Source: Thermohalobaculum sp963721105 (lineage in GTDB: Bacteria; Pseudomonadota; Alphaproteobacteria; Rhodobacterales; Rhodobacteraceae). Taken from it: a stretch of 64,000 bases of DNA. Both the position numbers and the translations under genes were made by a program. Numbering within the stretch: the first letter of the stretch is position 1; each line of letters begins with the position of its first letter. Positions 63,344 through 64,000 of this stretch are shown here, in pieces. The stretch is from NCBI GenBank assembly GCA_963721105.1, contig CAVRHY010000003.1, forward strand, positions 1 through 64,000, read 5' to 3'. The notes under the pieces are model-generated. The model did not search any database, was not told the DNA's origin, and saw nothing but the letters and a program-made list of their open reading frames with translations.

Positions 63344-63410
63344 GGCGGGCCTCTCGATTGGCTGGCGCCAATGTGCCCCCTTGGCCGCGGCGCCGCAAGG
63401 CGCGGCGGGC

Positions 63411-63830
63411 TCAGAAGCTGAGGCGCACCGAGAAGCTGGCGCCGAGCCCGCCGCCGCCCAGATTGCCGCCGGCGATGAAGCTGACCGACTCGCGGGGCGA
63501 CCAGGCGAGGCCCCTGATCTTCGGCTCGCCCGACCGGGACGAGTTGACGGCCACGCCCAGCCGGCCGACCGAGGCGATGAAGCCGCGTGGCGTTTCCTGC
63601 CGCCCGGCCAGGCCAATGGCGTGGCTGGCGCGCCAGTCCTGCGCCTCATAGGATGTCTCGAGGCCCGTCTCGTAGAGCGGCCGGATCCTCGTCAGCGGCT
63701 GCTGCGTGCTGACCGCCATGGCGTCCTGCGGCGTCATCGGACCGGCCGATGAGGGTGCGACGAAAGGCAGCGTGGAGAGGCTTCCCGCCAGAACCGCCAG
63801 CTCCGCGATCCGATGCAAGTTGCTGCACAT
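63411..63830 (-). CDS. Small secreted protein, possible outer-membrane type
   Basis: A 139-residue protein with an N-terminal signal (ELAVLAGSLSTLPFVAPSSAG). The C-terminal part is glycine-rich with alternating hydrophobic and polar residues (VSFIAGGNLGGGGLGASFSVRLSF), ending in phenylalanine like the beta-signal of outer-membrane proteins. It is too short to be a full beta-barrel. I cannot assign a family. Start ATG 63830. A link to glcD is not implied. Confidence 0.6.
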   Translation of the reverse strand: MCSNLHRIAELAVLAGSLSTLPFVAPSSAGPMTPQDAMAVSTQQPLTRIRPLYETGLETSYEAQDWRASHAIGLAGRQETPRGFIASVGRLGVAVNSSRSGEPKIRGLAWSPRESVSFIAGGNLGGGGLGASFSVRLSF

Positions 63831-63894
63831 GCAGGGCTAACGAGAAAACCCGGTCCGGGTTTCATCGGCTGACGCATTTTGTAGCCGGATGTGA

Positions 63895-64000
63895 CTAGAC
63901 GAGCGCGGGCGCCTGTTCGGCCAGCCTGCGAAGCCGAGCTCGGGCCGAGCTGTCGCCTTCGGCGCGGGCCTGCTCGATGGCGGCGCGCACCTCGTCGAGG
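63895..64000 (-). CDS. Partial gene, C terminus of a hypothetical protein
   Basis: Read on the minus strand from the window edge: LDEVRAAIEQARAEGDSS then ARARLRRLAEQAPALV and a TAG stop at 63895-63897. Alanine- and arginine-rich and helical. The gene continues beyond the window, so nothing can be said of its function. Confidence 0.5.
   Translation of the reverse strand, partial: LDEVRAAIEQARAEGDSSARARLRRLAEQAPALV

Noticed and set aside
1..64000. CRISPR array, prophage, integrase or toxin-antitoxin pair
   Set aside because: No spaced direct-repeat array, phage gene or convincing small two-gene toxin pair was found on either strand.

Overview
This is a GC-rich, gene-dense stretch of an alphaproteobacterial chromosome. 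The placement rests on gene order: pcm-tolC-PopZ-like-valS, dgt-argS-SPOR-nagZ-scpA-scpB, hopanoid genes, and candidate EcfG-type and RpoH-type promoters. I cannot place it below class level. No phage, CRISPR array, intact insertion sequence or rRNA operon is visible. Two tRNA genes are present, Leu(GAG) and Cys(GCA).

Layout. 1-2.1 kb: tRNA-Leu, lipB, a cupin protein and two small proteins. 2.2-7.7 kb: hpnN-hpnM-hpnH, a hopanoid and outer-membrane lipid set divergent from mlaA. 7.7-14.5 kb: tRNA-Cys, pcm, tolC, a PopZ-like gene, an OsmC-family gene and valS. 14.6-24.9 kb: CPBP protease, ilvD behind a structured leader, a lipoprotein, xthA, recQ, CtaG, TerC and erpA. 25-34 kb: dgt, argS, SPOR, nagZ, scpA, scpB, then a YqaE/Pmp3-like stress gene with a convincing EcfG-type promoter, a DUF4177 gene and a zinc metallopeptidase.

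34.2-49.2 kb is the accessory part: a five-gene peptide-type ABC importer, then a tightly packed catabolic run (SAM methyltransferase, DUF3445 heme-PAS N-demethylase type, thiolase, cupin-DLL/DMSP-lyase-like protein, rhodanese, acyl-CoA dehydrogenase, MSOX-type FAD oxidase). The middle carries the scars of a tandem duplication. Remnants of second copies of rhodanese, acyl-CoA dehydrogenase, thiolase and cupin lie between the intact copies, and an acyltransferase-3 gene sits inside the second cupin. My inference is a locus for uptake and breakdown of a methylated (sulfonium or N-methyl) compound; the substrate is unknown.

49.4-56.6 kb: a branched-chain-type ABC importer (livGHMKF) co-directional with a long-chain acyl-CoA ligase. 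56.8-64 kb: HAD hydrolase, a small heat-shock gene with a candidate RpoH promoter and ROSE-type leader, a trypsin-like protease, and a glcDEF glycolate oxidase operon interrupted by an AT-rich orphan gene.

Quality warning. At least fourteen conserved genes (hpnM, mlaA, tolC, valS, ilvD, the lipoprotein, recQ, SPOR, the second peptide permease, the acyltransferase, the FAD oxidase, livF, livH, livG) are broken by single small frameshifts with otherwise intact protein sequence on both sides. Many are essential, so I read these as sequencing or assembly indels and annotate them as whole genes. The 44.7-46.5 kb remnants differ: they carry many substitutions, in-frame stops and deletions, and look like true pseudogenes.
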